64,000 nt of DNA from Pectinatus brassicae (GCF_014201835.1 NZ_JACHFH010000018.1:1-64000), one strand, 5' to 3'; counted from the stretch's first letter, positions 7,265-18,036 are shown. Made by a program: numbers and translations. The notes: generated by a model not told the origin, from the letters alone.

Positions 7265-8941
7265 TTAATTGGCTCTATTTAACGTAAATTTAACATCTGT
7301 ATATATCTCAAAAGTGCGTGGCCACGGGAAAAACGCATTCACCTGCATATTGGTCAGTTTTATCTTTTCACTGCCCGTTTTAGTTCTTATCTCAATAGGT
7401 GTCTGCACTGATTTGCTGACTGAAAAATCAGCCAGCTGTTTCTGCAATGAATTATTAAGCATCAAATTAGCCCATTTATAATTATTATTCATATTTAAAT
7501 CATTAACATTAGAAATTCCCGCATGACGCAAACTGTTGTTTACAGCATCAATCGTCCCTTTAAGATAAAAATAATCTTCGAAAAAATGGTCATATAATAT
7601 CGTTAAATTATTAAAGATTAAGGTATGAGCTTGCTGCTCAGTAACGATATTTCTTTGTGCCAATGTATATAATGAGGCTTGTGCTATTGCTGTTCCTATG
7701 GAATTACTGGCTGTATTCCAGCCATCATATGCTATTAAGTTATTAATAGCAGTACCTTTTGCTATCAGTAATGGCAATACTGTTTCGTCAGCACGAAAAT
7801 GCTGGCTTAAATCTACTACAGCAACATTTTCTCCAGCCGCCAGCCATTTTTCTATTTTTTCTGCTGAATATTGTCGTGTTGATAAATTTTTTGTCGTTCC
7901 AATATGCAGATATAATATAAAATCAGCCTGTTGTTCAGAGGATACCTGTCTAGCCCCTGCTAAATTTAATTTATCCTGTACTGTATCTTTTATTGCAGCT
8001 GCCATATACGGCAATATTATTTTAGGAGTATTTTCATCATTATATGCTACAAAAACCTTTGGTCTGTAACCTTTATCTTCCTGTATTACATTAAATAATA
8101 ACGACATAGCTACTTCATCAGCCCCATGCGTTATCATTACTTTATCCGCTAATTTATTTCTATTAATATATGCCTGCAATTCCCGTCTTTCTTTATTAGG
8201 AATCCCATATTTTTCACCATCATCCTGCCCGATTATTAATCTTGTTATTATATTTTTTTGGCTAAGCATAATTAAATGTTTGTTCAATAATAAATTTTTG
8301 TCAAATAGCAGCAAATACTGTCGCAAATTTTTATCTGTAATATGTTTTTTTAGTCGCTGTAATTTATTAAAATCATCTATTCTCCGATAAATTTCCCATT
8401 TATCTACCAGACGAGAATATTCCATAATGTTTTTTATTTCCCGTGGTGAATCAATATTAGGCGGCGGTGTCAAACGTGGAAGTATATTAAAGGCATATAT
8501 GGGCAGTTGGGGATTTTCCTTATGCAGCGACTCTAATGTATGCCATAGGGAACTCTCGCCAAAGTCTTTGCTTACTGGGCCAGGCCGCCTTGATGCCAGT
8601 AAACCGCCATATAGCATTTGATCTATAGATATAATCACACCATCATATGCCGCTGCGTTTGTTTGCAGCCATACACATAATTTTTCCGGCTTTCCGGCCT
8701 TAGTATAATAATCCATAATTTTAGTTGGCGGTACAATTACTTTTATATTTACAAGCCTGCCGGCATCAATGACAAATTTTCCGCAAGGCGGCCTGCTGTC
8801 CAGCGGTATCAATAATATTTTTTTTGTATAGTGCTGCTTTATTTTTATAGTATCATTACCATTATTTCTCTGATGATATTGATTTATTGCCACACATATA
8901 CTTATTGCCAATATAATAAAAAATAAAATTCTCTTATACAA
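7265..8941 (-). CDS. DUF4127 family protein, membrane-anchored, function unknown
   Basis: A 558-residue protein recognised as DUF4127 from the N-terminal KILLIPLDSRPPCGKF motif, the IISIDQMLYGGLLASR segment and the later YDGWNTASNSIGTAIAQ segment. One hydrophobic segment (about residues 4-19) looks like a signal anchor, which would place the rest outside the cytoplasmic membrane. Start is TTG at 8941; the nearest ribosome-like sequence (AAAAGG) is 12 bases away, so the start is uncertain. No biochemical role is established for the family and I assign none. It is divergent from zapA and appears monocistronic. Its 3' side lacks a clear U-tract terminator. Confidence 0.75.
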   Translation of the reverse strand: MYKRILFFIILAISICVAINQYHQRNNGNDTIKIKQHYTKKILLIPLDSRPPCGKFVIDAGRLVNIKVIVPPTKIMDYYTKAGKPEKLCVWLQTNAAAYDGVIISIDQMLYGGLLASRRPGPVSKDFGESSLWHTLESLHKENPQLPIYAFNILPRLTPPPNIDSPREIKNIMEYSRLVDKWEIYRRIDDFNKLQRLKKHITDKNLRQYLLLFDKNLLLNKHLIMLSQKNIITRLIIGQDDGEKYGIPNKERRELQAYINRNKLADKVMITHGADEVAMSLLFNVIQEDKGYRPKVFVAYNDENTPKIILPYMAAAIKDTVQDKLNLAGARQVSSEQQADFILYLHIGTTKNLSTRQYSAEKIEKWLAAGENVAVVDLSQHFRADETVLPLLIAKGTAINNLIAYDGWNTASNSIGTAIAQASLYTLAQRNIVTEQQAHTLIFNNLTILYDHFFEDYFYLKGTIDAVNNSLRHAGISNVNDLNMNNNYKWANLMLNNSLQKQLADFSVSKSVQTPIEIRTKTGSEKIKLTNMQVNAFFPWPRTFEIYTDVKFTLNRAN

Positions 8942-9045
8942 TATATTTCTTTACCTTTTTGTTTATTTTTGTAGTTTATATGTTTTATATTACAAATAAA
9001 TAGTAAAATATGTCAATTAAAAACTCTTTTGTTTTCCCTTTATTC

Positions 9046-9074
9046 TTGCATATTTACCTATCTTTTGATAAAAT
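9046..9074 (+). promoter_or_regulatory. Probable sigma-A promoter for zapA
   Basis: TTGCAT (9046-9051), 17-base spacer, TAAAAT (9069-9074). Transcription would begin near 9081, about 30 bases before the zapA ATG. It supports the 9112 start over any start further upstream. Confidence 0.55.
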
Positions 9075-9111
9075 CAAAGCAGGTAAATCGCATATTTTAC
9101 AGGTGATATTT

Positions 9112-9354
9112 ATGGAAAATAAATTAACAATAGATATTTATGGTGAGCAATACCCGCTAAAAGGCGATGTGGATATTGAATATATGAAAAAACTCGCTGC
9201 AATAGTTGACGCTAAAATGAATGAACTCGTTAAAAAAAATCAATACTTACCAGCACAGCGTATTGGTGTTTTAACTGCCTTGCACATCGCTGATGATTAT
9301 TTTCAAATGAAAAAAGACTATGATGAATTAGTGCGCTTTTTAGATAATAAATAA
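9112..9354 (+). CDS. zapA: Cell division protein ZapA
   Basis: An 80-residue protein that binds FtsZ and bundles protofilaments at the Z ring. It shows the ZapA pattern: a short beta-strand head (LTIDIYGEQYPLKG) with DIEYMKKLAAIVDAKMNEL, then a C-terminal helical coiled-coil. ATG at 9112 has AGGTGAT just upstream. The frame is open to 9010, but that part contains the promoter, so it is left out. Length is normal for Firmicutes ZapA. Confidence 0.85.
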   Translation: MENKLTIDIYGEQYPLKGDVDIEYMKKLAAIVDAKMNELVKKNQYLPAQRIGVLTALHIADDYFQMKKDYDELVRFLDNK

Positions 9355-9426
9355 TTTTGAACTATGTATGACTGTTGTTTACTCAGCAGTGTCCAGCATC
9401 AGCTAAATAAGTTTTATTAAGTACTA

Positions 9427-9457
9427 AAGCGGTGTGGTTTTTCCATACCGTTTATTT
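9427..9457 (+). terminator. Intrinsic terminator after zapA
   Basis: 11-bp stem with two G-T pairs (9427-9437 with 9443-9453), TTTTT loop, followed by ATTTTATT. Just downstream, TTGTAA (9460) and TATATA (9483) with a 17-base spacer may be a weak promoter for the U32 gene. Confidence 0.7.
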
Positions 9458-9517
9458 TATTGTAAACAAATGTAATAAACTATATATAATTATTACATAA
9501 TATTTGGAGGTATTTTT

Positions 9518-12037
9518 TTGGTTGAATTACTAGCCCCAGCAGGAACATGGCAGTCTTTTAAAGCCGCTGTAGAAAGTGGCGCCAACGCCATATATCTGGC
9601 TGGAAAAAATTTTGGGGCCCGCGCTTTCGCTGATAATTTTGATGAAGAAAAATTACAGGAAGCTGTTGAATATGCCCATTTACGCAATGTTGCCATACAT
9701 GTAACTGTAAATACATTAATTGACAATAATGAACTGCCGGCACTTGCCGATTATCTTATCTATCTGTATAACGTTGGTGTAGATGCAATAATTGTCCAGG
9801 ACTTAGCTGTAGCTAAACTTGCTCAAAAAATAGTACCTGATTTACCGCTGCATGCCAGCACACAAATGAGTGTCAATAATCTGTCCAGTGTAAAAATGCT
9901 GGAAAAATTAAATTTTACCCGTGTCGTTTTAGCACGTGAGGTATCGCTAAAAGATATCGAATATATCTGCCAAAATACCAGTCTGGAAATTGAAACATTT
10001 ATTCATGGTGCTATCTGCGTATGTTATTCTGGTCAATGCCTGATGAGCAGCATGATTGGCGGACGCAGCGGCAATCGCGGCCGTTGTGCCCAGCCCTGCC
10101 GTCTTCCTTATACCCTGGTAGATGAACACGATAATGATTTATTAGAAGAATTCGAGGCGGGCCAATACCTTTTAAGTCCACGCGATATGAAAACTATCGA
10201 TATGATTCCCGAACTTATCAAAGCCGGTGTAAGTTCCTTTAAAATAGAAGGCCGCATGAAAAAGCCCGAATACGTTGCCATTGTGGTAAATGCTTACCGC
10301 AATAAAATAGATTCATATTATGACACTTCTGTTACTTATAATAAGGAACAAACTGATAAAGAATTATCACAAATATTTAATCGTGATTTTACAACAGCTT
10401 ATTTAGCCAATCGCCCTGGCAAAAATATGATAAGCGATCGCAAACCAAATAATCGCGGTATGCTCATTGGACGCGTACAGGAATACGATTATAATACGCA
10501 CCTTGCCCAAATAAAATTATCCGATGATTTATCTATCGGTGATAAAATCGATTTTTGGGTAAAAGTTGGCGGACGGGTAACAACCAATGTAGCTGATATT
10601 AAGCTGGGAAAAAACAGTGTCAGCTGTGCCCATAAAAACGATATCGTAACAATAAAACTGCCAGCACATGTCCATGAGCATGACCGCGTCTTTAAGGTGT
10701 TTGATATTAACCTCAGCGAAAAAGCAAAAACATATTTTAATACCAGCGACCCTGTGCGCAAAATAAATCTGCAGATGACATTACAGGCATCAGTTGATCA
10801 ACCCGTACATTTATCCCTGGTTGATGATGATAATATTTCAGTTGACATAGCTTCTGAGTTTATTGCCCAGGCAGCATTAAAACGTCCCCTTACTTATGAC
10901 ACTGTCCAGAAACAAATGGTTCGCCTTGGCAATACCATCTACAACCTGCACCAGTTGACCTGCTCTATTGGTGAAAATGTCATGGTTCCAATGAGCGTAT
11001 TAAATGAATTGCGTCGTCAGGGTATTGAAGCCCTTCTTGCCAAACGATTACAAAATTTTGAACGTCCAGCAACTGTTGAAAAATTAAACATAAAAAAAGA
11101 TTTTTTCACACACAAAAACAATCATACAGCCCCCACTCAATTATTTGTCGCTGTTGATACGGTAAAAAAAGTTGCAGCAGCAGTTAAACACAATTGCAGC
11201 GGAGTTATATTTGGTGGCGATTCATATACCGGCCAGATTATTTCCAATAATGATTATAATAAAGCTATTAGTTTATGCCATAATAATATTACTGCCATCT
11301 ATATCAGCCTGCCGCGTATTTTACGCCAAAACCAAATGGATTATATTGACACATTATTAAATAATATCGCTGTTGATAATATTGACGGTATTTATGTGCA
11401 TACTTTAGGTCAATTGCATGATGTACAGCGATTTTGCCAGCAATATGATATGAATATTCCTATTTGGAGCGATTTTTCCGTAAATATTTTTAATAATATT
11501 TCCCTGAATGTCGTTAAAGATCTCGATATTTCCGGTGTTGTTTTATCTCCAGAACTCACTCTACAACAAATTAAAAATATTACCTCACAGGCTTGTCTGC
11601 CCACGGAAGTAATAGTCCATGGCCATATTGAATTGATGGTTTCCGAATACTGTATTCCAGGCAGCTTCCTTGGTGATGTCGCTTCGGGAAAATGCAGCCG
11701 CCCCTGCCAAAACAATCATTTTTACCTAAAAGACCGGAAAAATGAACATTTTCCGGTTATAACTGACCAATTTTGCCATATGCATATTCTAAATGGCCGA
11801 GAACTTGTTATGCTCTCACATCTGCCTGATTTATCAGCCAGCGGCATAGATCGCCTACGCATTGACGGTCGCTATATGGACTGCAATAAACTCGATAAAA
11901 TTGTAAAACTATATAAAGAGGTATTAGCCAAAGGCAAATACCATAAATTATTCCAAAATAATAATATGCTGGAAGAAGCTGAGGGCAGTAACTTTACACG
12001 CGGACATTTTTTCCGTGGCATTTTAAGCAACGATTAA
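9518..12037 (+). CDS. U32 family protein with DUF3656 (RlhA-like RNA hydroxylase or peptidase U32)
   Basis: 839 residues. The N-terminal half is a U32 domain with LLAPAGTWQSFKAAVESGANAIYL and the family signature ETFIHGAICVCYSGQCLMSS followed by NRGRCAQPCR, whose four cysteines would bind an iron-sulfur cluster. A DUF3656-type region follows (about 390-510), then a second U32-like half with more cysteines (CIPGSFLGDVASGKCSRPC). Related proteins such as E. coli RlhA hydroxylate cytidine in 23S rRNA; others are annotated as peptidases. The RNA-hydroxylase role is an inference. TTG start with GGAGG seven bases upstream. Followed 10 bases later by mutS2. Confidence 0.8.
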   Translation: MVELLAPAGTWQSFKAAVESGANAIYLAGKNFGARAFADNFDEEKLQEAVEYAHLRNVAIHVTVNTLIDNNELPALADYLIYLYNVGVDAIIVQDLAVAKLAQKIVPDLPLHASTQMSVNNLSSVKMLEKLNFTRVVLAREVSLKDIEYICQNTSLEIETFIHGAICVCYSGQCLMSSMIGGRSGNRGRCAQPCRLPYTLVDEHDNDLLEEFEAGQYLLSPRDMKTIDMIPELIKAGVSSFKIEGRMKKPEYVAIVVNAYRNKIDSYYDTSVTYNKEQTDKELSQIFNRDFTTAYLANRPGKNMISDRKPNNRGMLIGRVQEYDYNTHLAQIKLSDDLSIGDKIDFWVKVGGRVTTNVADIKLGKNSVSCAHKNDIVTIKLPAHVHEHDRVFKVFDINLSEKAKTYFNTSDPVRKINLQMTLQASVDQPVHLSLVDDDNISVDIASEFIAQAALKRPLTYDTVQKQMVRLGNTIYNLHQLTCSIGENVMVPMSVLNELRRQGIEALLAKRLQNFERPATVEKLNIKKDFFTHKNNHTAPTQLFVAVDTVKKVAAAVKHNCSGVIFGGDSYTGQIISNNDYNKAISLCHNNITAIYISLPRILRQNQMDYIDTLLNNIAVDNIDGIYVHTLGQLHDVQRFCQQYDMNIPIWSDFSVNIFNNISLNVVKDLDISGVVLSPELTLQQIKNITSQACLPTEVIVHGHIELMVSEYCIPGSFLGDVASGKCSRPCQNNHFYLKDRKNEHFPVITDQFCHMHILNGRELVMLSHLPDLSASGIDRLRIDGRYMDCNKLDKIVKLYKEVLAKGKYHKLFQNNNMLEEAEGSNFTRGHFFRGILSND

Positions 12038-12047
12038 GGATGAATAT

Positions 12048-14423
12048 ATGGAACAAGCAACATTAAAAATCTTACAATATAATAAAATAATTTCTAAGCT
12101 GATGGAAAAAGCCCATACCGCCCAAGGCAAGGAAATAGCCCAAAATTTACAGCCAGCAGTTGATTATGCTGACGTCTGCTCCAGCTTAGAACAAACTAAA
12201 GAAGCCCATGCTATATTGAATGAAATTTCGGAGCCCCCCTTTGGCGGCATCTTTGATATCAGACAAGCTTTAAAAAAAGCTGCTATGGGAACCCTGCTCG
12301 ATGCCCCCACTTTATTAAATATTGCCAGTACTATGTATGGTATGCGCAATATAAAACGTTTTTTTAAAGACTGTCCTGTCAATACCATAATTTTAAAAGA
12401 ATGGGCTTTATCCATTGAAATACTGGGACAATTAGAAAAAGATATAAATAACATCATTGATGAATATGGCAGTATCAAGGATACTGCCAGCCATGAATTG
12501 GCGCGCATCCGCAGTAATATAAAGTCCTCACAAAACCGAATCAAATCTACTATCGATAATATTTTAAAAAATAATGAGCTGCAAAAGTTTTTCCAGGAAA
12601 ACATCGTAACAGTACGCGATGACCGCTATGTTATACCAGTAAAACAGGAATATCGTCAGCAGTTTCCCGGCATTATCCATGACCAATCGGCCAGCGGCTC
12701 AACACTTTTTATTGAGCCTATGTCAATTGCGACTTTAAACAATGATATCAAGCAATATCGCTTAAATGAACAGCGTGAAACTAATCGCATATTAAAAGTC
12801 ATTTCAGAAAAGATTGCTAAAAATGAGGCTGTATTACAACAAAACTGTCTATATCTTGCTCAATTAGACTTTACTTTTGCTAAAGCTAAATTAGCTCACT
12901 CCATGCGGGCATTTATGCCAATTTTAAACGAAGACGGCGTCACTGATTTAATAGCGGCCCGGCATCCTTTGCTCGATGTTGAAAACATTGTTCCTATTGA
13001 CATACGCATTGGTGAAAACTATCGGACCCTATTAATTACTGGCCCTAATACCGGTGGTAAAACAGTCAGCCTTAAAACCTTAGGTATTTTAGTAGCAATG
13101 GCTCAATCCGGCTTATTTATTCCAGCTAATGATGGTTCACGTTTGGCTTTTTACCACAATATATTTGCTGATATTGGTGATGAACAAAGTATTGAACAAA
13201 ATTTAAGTACCTTTTCTGCTCATATGACTCATATTATCAATATCCTCAAAAACAGCGACAATAATGACCTTATATTATTAGATGAATTAGGCTCTGGTAC
13301 TGACCCTGAAGAAGGTGCTTCTCTAGCCATAGCTATCCTGGAAAAATTTATGGCAATAAACAGTTCTGTCATTGCAACTACCCATTATAATGAATTAAAG
13401 ACCTTTGCCTACAGCCATGATAATATTGAAAATGCCAGTGTCGAATTTGATATAAAAACCCTGCGACCTACCTATCGCCTGCTAATTGGTATTCCTGGTG
13501 CCAGCAACGCATTTTCTATCAGTTCACGGCTTGGCCTTGATGAATCAATAATTTTGCGAGCAAAACAATTGATTCGCGCTGACCATGCTAATTTCGAAAA
13601 TGTCTTAAATACCTTAGAAACTGAAAAACTGCTTTATGAGCAAAAAAATGCTGCCATTGCTGAAAAAGAACGTCGCATAAATGCATTAGAACGTCGCTTA
13701 AGTGAGCAAAAACAAGAACTCACCAAGAAAAAATCACAGACGATAAAAAACACCCAAAAAGAATGTGCTGCTCTTTTGCGTGATACACGTCGTCAGGCTG
13801 AAACAATAATCAAGGATTTAAAAGCTCAATACAATGACTCCGGCAAGAAAAACCGACAAAATGCCATGAATTCAGCCAGGCAGTCACTACAAAATCAATT
13901 GGATAAATTTAATAATTTATCTACTGATAACAATCAAATAAGCGGCAGTCCTATCGACTTAAAAACACTGCGGACAGGTGATACTGTCTTATTGACTACA
14001 CTGCAACAACAGGCTGTTGTCCATGAAATAAAAGGTCAGGAACTCGTTTTATTATTAGGTGGATTAACTACAACAGTAAAAGCCAATAAATGTCTTTTCA
14101 TAAAAAAGGGGCAAACTAAGTCTTTATCTTCTGCCAATACTGCTAAAAAAGCCTTCTCGCAATTAGATAAAAGCATCCATATAAGTCGTCAGATTGATAT
14201 TCGCGGCATGATGGTTGATGAAGCTGAAGAAATACTTGGCAAATATATCGATGATGCTGTAATGGCTGGTCTAAAGCAAATAATTATAATTCATGGCAAA
14301 GGCACTGGTGCATTGCGTAAAGGCATTCATGAATATCTAAAAAGCCATCGCAGTGTATTTGATTTTTCCCTGGCTGATATCAATGAAGGCGGCAGTGGGG
14401 CAACTGTTGTACAATTACAATAG
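12048..14423 (+). CDS. mutS2: MutS2 ATPase/Smr endonuclease
   Basis: A 791-residue MutS2 with the MutS core and clamp regions, Walker A GPNTGGKTVSLKT near residue 332, Walker B LILLDELGSGTDPEEG near residue 410, a long charged coiled coil (about 515-640) and a C-terminal Smr domain (IDIRGMMVDEAEE...IIHGKGTGALRKGI). Family members act in recombination control or in rescuing collided ribosomes. There is no N-terminal mismatch-binding domain, as expected for MutS2. It follows the U32 gene with an AAGGA site before the ATG. The pairing of a U32 gene with mutS2 is common in Firmicutes. Confidence 0.93.
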   Translation: MEQATLKILQYNKIISKLMEKAHTAQGKEIAQNLQPAVDYADVCSSLEQTKEAHAILNEISEPPFGGIFDIRQALKKAAMGTLLDAPTLLNIASTMYGMRNIKRFFKDCPVNTIILKEWALSIEILGQLEKDINNIIDEYGSIKDTASHELARIRSNIKSSQNRIKSTIDNILKNNELQKFFQENIVTVRDDRYVIPVKQEYRQQFPGIIHDQSASGSTLFIEPMSIATLNNDIKQYRLNEQRETNRILKVISEKIAKNEAVLQQNCLYLAQLDFTFAKAKLAHSMRAFMPILNEDGVTDLIAARHPLLDVENIVPIDIRIGENYRTLLITGPNTGGKTVSLKTLGILVAMAQSGLFIPANDGSRLAFYHNIFADIGDEQSIEQNLSTFSAHMTHIINILKNSDNNDLILLDELGSGTDPEEGASLAIAILEKFMAINSSVIATTHYNELKTFAYSHDNIENASVEFDIKTLRPTYRLLIGIPGASNAFSISSRLGLDESIILRAKQLIRADHANFENVLNTLETEKLLYEQKNAAIAEKERRINALERRLSEQKQELTKKKSQTIKNTQKECAALLRDTRRQAETIIKDLKAQYNDSGKKNRQNAMNSARQSLQNQLDKFNNLSTDNNQISGSPIDLKTLRTGDTVLLTTLQQQAVVHEIKGQELVLLLGGLTTTVKANKCLFIKKGQTKSLSSANTAKKAFSQLDKSIHISRQIDIRGMMVDEAEEILGKYIDDAVMAGLKQIIIIHGKGTGALRKGIHEYLKSHRSVFDFSLADINEGGSGATVVQLQ

Positions 14424-14445
14424 CATGTTTATCCCCTGTTAAAAG

Positions 14446-14474
14446 TGGTAACATCAGCAAATTTATGGTATTAT
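14446..14474 (+). promoter_or_regulatory. Possible extended -10 promoter for the PBP gene
   Basis: TGGTATTAT at 14466-14474 is an extended -10; TGGTAA at 14446 is a poor -35. The leader to the PBP start would be about 175 bases and includes the hairpin at 14525-14555 and flanking TTATCCG/CGGATAA arms at 14491 and 14588. Confidence 0.3.
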
Positions 14475-14517
14475 ACTTGTGCAAATGATTTTATCCGACA
14501 ATTACTACTTCATAAAT

Positions 14518-14555
14518 AAAAAAATTAATAAAAGCAATAAATATGCTTTTATTAA
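14518..14555 (-). terminator. Hairpin upstream of the PBP gene with a U tract only on the minus strand
   Basis: A perfect 12-bp stem (14525-14536 with 14544-14555) and 7-base loop. On the minus strand it runs into a T tract (14524-14518); on the plus strand there is none. As a terminator it would stop antisense transcription, but no minus-strand gene is present here. It may instead be a 5' leader hairpin of the PBP mRNA. Confidence 0.4.
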
Positions 14556-14657
14556 CAACCATACTCAAATCCAATAACAACATTTTGCGGATAATCACAA
14601 CGAGTATTTACTACTCAATATCTAATAGCTTTTAATCTTGCATCTAGGAGGATATGC

Positions 14658-16763
14658 ATGAGCACCCAACAAAAACAATCGCCGCAGCATTCTACCAGCA
14701 GTAGTTGGTCAAGAGTATTTCTTGTCTCTTTTATTGTGCTGATAGTTATGGTAATTGGCGTTGGCTGTGGCTTTTTAACTGCCACACTAAATACTAAACC
14801 GGATATGCTGCACGATATTACACCACCAGCATCTTCACAAATCTATGATATAAATGGTAAATTAATAACTAATATCCACGCTGTAGAAAACCGTGTACCT
14901 ATTCCTTTATCGAAAATACCTATTGATATCCAAAATGCTTTTATTGCCAATGAAGATTCAAGGTTCTATGAACATTTTGGCATTGACCCGCGTGGTATTT
15001 TACGTGCCCTATGGGCCAATATTACCCATCATGAAATATCTGAAGGCGGCAGCACTATTACCCAACAGCTGGCTAAAAATGCCTATTTGACACAAGAACG
15101 TACTTTAAAAAGAAAATTTCAGGAAGTTTTCCTAGCCTTACAGCTGGAACATAAATACACCAAGCAGGAAATCCTCGAAATGTATCTCAATCAAATTTAT
15201 TTTGGTCAGGGCGCCTATGGTGTACAGTCGGCAGCCCAGACATATTTTGGCAAAAATGCCTCTGATTTGGATTTATCAGAATGTGCTATGCTTGCCGGCA
15301 TTCCACGCAGTCCTAATTATTATTCACCACTTAATAATTTAGATGCTGCTAAAAAAAGAAAAACTGTTGTTTTAGAAGAAATGCTAAAACATAACTACAT
15401 TACACAATCACAGTTTGAACAAGCCAATAATGAGCCTTTAAACTTAAACAATAAAAAACATAATGAAAATTATCGCCTTGCTTCATATTTTGTTGATTAT
15501 GTTACCCAGCAATTAATTGATACTTATGGTGCAGATAAAGTCTATAAAGAAGGCTTAAAAATCTACACGACTTTAGATTTAAATATGCAGCGTAATGCTG
15601 AAACAGCCATGAAGCAATTGCCTAATTATCGCAAGGACGGCAATGGCCTGGAACAACCGCAAGGAGCCTTAATTTCAATTGATCCGCATACCGGCTATAT
15701 AAAAGCAATGGTGGGCGGCCGTGGCGATGATAAATTTAATCGTGCTACCATGGCTGTACGACAACCTGGATCCGCGTTTAAACCATTTGTTTTTGCTACT
15801 GCTTTTGAAAACGGTATGAGTCCTGATACACTTGTTGATGACAGTCCGATTAAAATAGGGTCATGGGAACCACAAAATGATGAACATAATTTCAGTGGTA
15901 TTGTAAACATCAGGCAGATTGCTACCCATTCCATAAACGTTCCTACGATAAAGTTGGCCTATTCTCTCGGTGTTGATAAAGTATTATCAACTGCACAAAG
16001 ATTAGGGATATCTACATTAGTTACCGATGGAGCCGTAAGTGACCGCAATCTGGCCAGTGCTATTGGTGGGCTTACCCGTGGCGTAACGCCGCTGGATATG
16101 GCTGCTGCCTACGCTGCTTTTTCCAATGATGGTGTATATATTAAACCGACTGCCATTATTAAAGTCGTTGACCGCAACGGCAAAATAATCAGCGAGCATA
16201 GTCCGGAAAAATATCAGGCTATAAGCCAGCGCAGTGCGTATTTAATCACTGATGTTTTAGAAAATGTAATTACTCATGGTACAGGCACACGTGCTAATAT
16301 TAATCGCCCGGCTGCCGGCAAAACCGGTACAACTGATAATTATCAAAATGCCTGGTTTGTTGGTTACACACCTGATTTAGCTACTGCTGTCTGGGTTGGC
16401 TGTGATGATAATGCCCGTATGCCAGGGATGTACGGTGGTACTACTCCTGCTTCCATCTGGAGGGAATTCATGATGAAGTCATTAGCCAACGTGCCTAAAA
16501 GCAATTTCACTGCACCAGCTGGTGTATCTGCCTCTGGAAGCGTAGCCCAAGTGACTACGCCTTACGACAAAGCAACTGTTGCTAAAACTAAACCTGATGA
16601 CAAAAATAAACCTGACGATAAAAAAGATAAAAATAATCCCAATAATAAAAAACCTGCCAATAATAAATCAGACTCAAACACCCCTGCTCCCGAACCAATT
16701 ATAATACCATCAAATGACCGCCAACCTCAACCGGGTATGCAAATGGGAAAAGGTGCAAACTAA
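14658..16763 (+). CDS. Bifunctional class A penicillin-binding protein (PBP1A family)
   Basis: A 701-residue peptidoglycan glycosyltransferase/transpeptidase. A membrane anchor spans about residues 22-46. The GT51 domain shows [28 protein letters not shown] and the [19 protein letters not shown] block. The transpeptidase domain has SxxK in PGSAFKPF (Ser about 372), SxN in HSINVP (about 425) and KTGTT (about 555). The last ~60 residues are Lys/Asn/Asp/Pro-rich and probably disordered. The start has a strong AGGAGG site. The gene is followed at once by tyrS. Confidence 0.93.
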   Translation: MSTQQKQSPQHSTSSSWSRVFLVSFIVLIVMVIGVGCGFLTATLNTKPDMLHDITPPASSQIYDINGKLITNIHAVENRVPIPLSKIPIDIQNAFIANEDSRFYEHFGIDPRGILRALWANITHHEISEGGSTITQQLAKNAYLTQERTLKRKFQEVFLALQLEHKYTKQEILEMYLNQIYFGQGAYGVQSAAQTYFGKNASDLDLSECAMLAGIPRSPNYYSPLNNLDAAKKRKTVVLEEMLKHNYITQSQFEQANNEPLNLNNKKHNENYRLASYFVDYVTQQLIDTYGADKVYKEGLKIYTTLDLNMQRNAETAMKQLPNYRKDGNGLEQPQGALISIDPHTGYIKAMVGGRGDDKFNRATMAVRQPGSAFKPFVFATAFENGMSPDTLVDDSPIKIGSWEPQNDEHNFSGIVNIRQIATHSINVPTIKLAYSLGVDKVLSTAQRLGISTLVTDGAVSDRNLASAIGGLTRGVTPLDMAAAYAAFSNDGVYIKPTAIIKVVDRNGKIISEHSPEKYQAISQRSAYLITDVLENVITHGTGTRANINRPAAGKTGTTDNYQNAWFVGYTPDLATAVWVGCDDNARMPGMYGGTTPASIWREFMMKSLANVPKSNFTAPAGVSASGSVAQVTTPYDKATVAKTKPDDKNKPDDKKDKNNPNNKKPANNKSDSNTPAPEPIIIPSNDRQPQPGMQMGKGAN

Positions 16764-16779
16764 ATTAGGAGGCCTTGCC

Positions 16780-17997
16780 TTGAATATATATGATACACTG
16801 AAAGAACGCGGCTATATAGCCCAAGTTACACACGAAGAAGAAATTCGCAAATTATTAGCTGAAGAAAAGATCTCATTTTACATTGGCTTTGACCCTACAG
16901 CCGACAGCCTTCACGTCGGTCATTTCTTAGGAATGATGGTAATGGCGCATATGCAGCGTGCCGGTCATCGCCCTATCTGTCTAATTGGTGGTGGTACCGC
17001 AACAGTTGGCGATCCTTCCGGTCGTACTGACATGCGCCAAATGCTTACTGATGAAATGATTGAGCATAATTGCAACTGCTTCAAAAAACAGATGCAACGC
17101 TTTATTGATTTTACCGATGATAAAGCATTAATGGTAAATAATGGTGAATGGCTGCACAAATTAAATTATATTAATTTATTGCGCGATGTCGGACCACATT
17201 TTTCTGTAAACAGAATGCTTACCGCCGAATGCTATAAACAGCGTATGGAAAAGGGACTCACTTTTCTTGAATTCAATTACATGATAATGCAGGCCTACGA
17301 TTTCATGGAATTAAATCATCGTTATAATTGTAAAATGGAAATGGGCGGTGATGATCAGTGGTCAAATATTATCGCCGGAGTAGAATTACTGCGCCGCAAA
17401 GATGAAACACCAGCTTTTGGCCTCACTTTTACTTTACTTACCACCAGTGAAGGCAAAAAAATGGGGAAAACCGCCAAAGGCGCCCTATGGCTTGATCCGA
17501 AAAAGACTTCTCCTTATGATTTTTATCAGTACTGGCGCAACGTCAGTGACGCTGATGTAAAAAAATGTTTAGCTCTATTGACATTCCTGCCAATGGAGGA
17601 AGTAAACCGTTTAGGCAGTCTGAAGGATAAAGAAATTAACGATGCGAAAAAGGTATTGGCTTTTGAAGTCACCAAAATGGTACATGGTGAAGAAGAAGCC
17701 ATTAAAGCTAAAGAAGCCGCCGAGGCATTATTCAGCGGCAGCGGCGTTCTTGATAATGTACCTACTATTAAGCTTTCCTCCAATACAATTGGCAGTAAAA
17801 TTATCGATATATTAGTTCAAGAAAAAATATTTGCTTCCAAAGGTGAGGGCAAACGCTTAATCCAGCAAAACGGTTTATCTATAAACGATGAAAAATTAAA
17901 CGATATTGACAAAATATTATCATGTGAAGATTTCATTGATAATTCCTGCATGATAAAAAAGGGCAAGAAAAAATATTATCGTCTAATTTTACAATAA
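16780..17997 (+). CDS. tyrS: Tyrosyl-tRNA synthetase
   Basis: A 405-residue class I synthetase that charges tRNA-Tyr. The HIGH-like motif is H45-V-G-H48; the KMSKS loop is KMGKT at 227-231; the Rossmann fold holds [12 protein letters not shown]; and a C-terminal S4 RNA-binding domain begins near residue 340. The start is placed at TTG 16780, where AGGAGG lies seven bases upstream; upstream in-frame starts fall inside the PBP gene. No T-box leader is present, unlike many Firmicutes tyrS genes. Confidence 0.93.
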   Translation: MNIYDTLKERGYIAQVTHEEEIRKLLAEEKISFYIGFDPTADSLHVGHFLGMMVMAHMQRAGHRPICLIGGGTATVGDPSGRTDMRQMLTDEMIEHNCNCFKKQMQRFIDFTDDKALMVNNGEWLHKLNYINLLRDVGPHFSVNRMLTAECYKQRMEKGLTFLEFNYMIMQAYDFMELNHRYNCKMEMGGDDQWSNIIAGVELLRRKDETPAFGLTFTLLTTSEGKKMGKTAKGALWLDPKKTSPYDFYQYWRNVSDADVKKCLALLTFLPMEEVNRLGSLKDKEINDAKKVLAFEVTKMVHGEEEAIKAKEAAEALFSGSGVLDNVPTIKLSSNTIGSKIIDILVQEKIFASKGEGKRLIQQNGLSINDEKLNDIDKILSCEDFIDNSCMIKKGKKKYYRLILQ

Positions 17998-18002
17998 AGT
18001 TT

Positions 18003-18036
18003 GATTAGGTCTATAGATAACAATATAGGCCTAATC
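18003..18036 (+). terminator. Hairpin terminator after tyrS
   Basis: 13-bp stem with one G-T pair (18003-18015 with 18024-18036) and 8-base loop. The following ATCTTATCC is only moderately T-rich, so termination may be partial. A TATAAT at 18094-18099 without a good -35 may serve yebC. Confidence 0.55.

Noticed and set aside
9010-9111. N-terminal extension of zapA
   Set aside because: This segment contains the TTGCAT-17-TAAAAT promoter, and family length fits the start at 9112.
11410-11715. Minus-strand 101-codon ORF in the U32 gene
   Set aside because: Lies wholly within a conserved coding region, with no supported start.
16714-16779. Upstream extension of tyrS from 16714
   Set aside because: It would lie in the PBP coding end; TTG 16780 has the AGGAGG site at the right distance.
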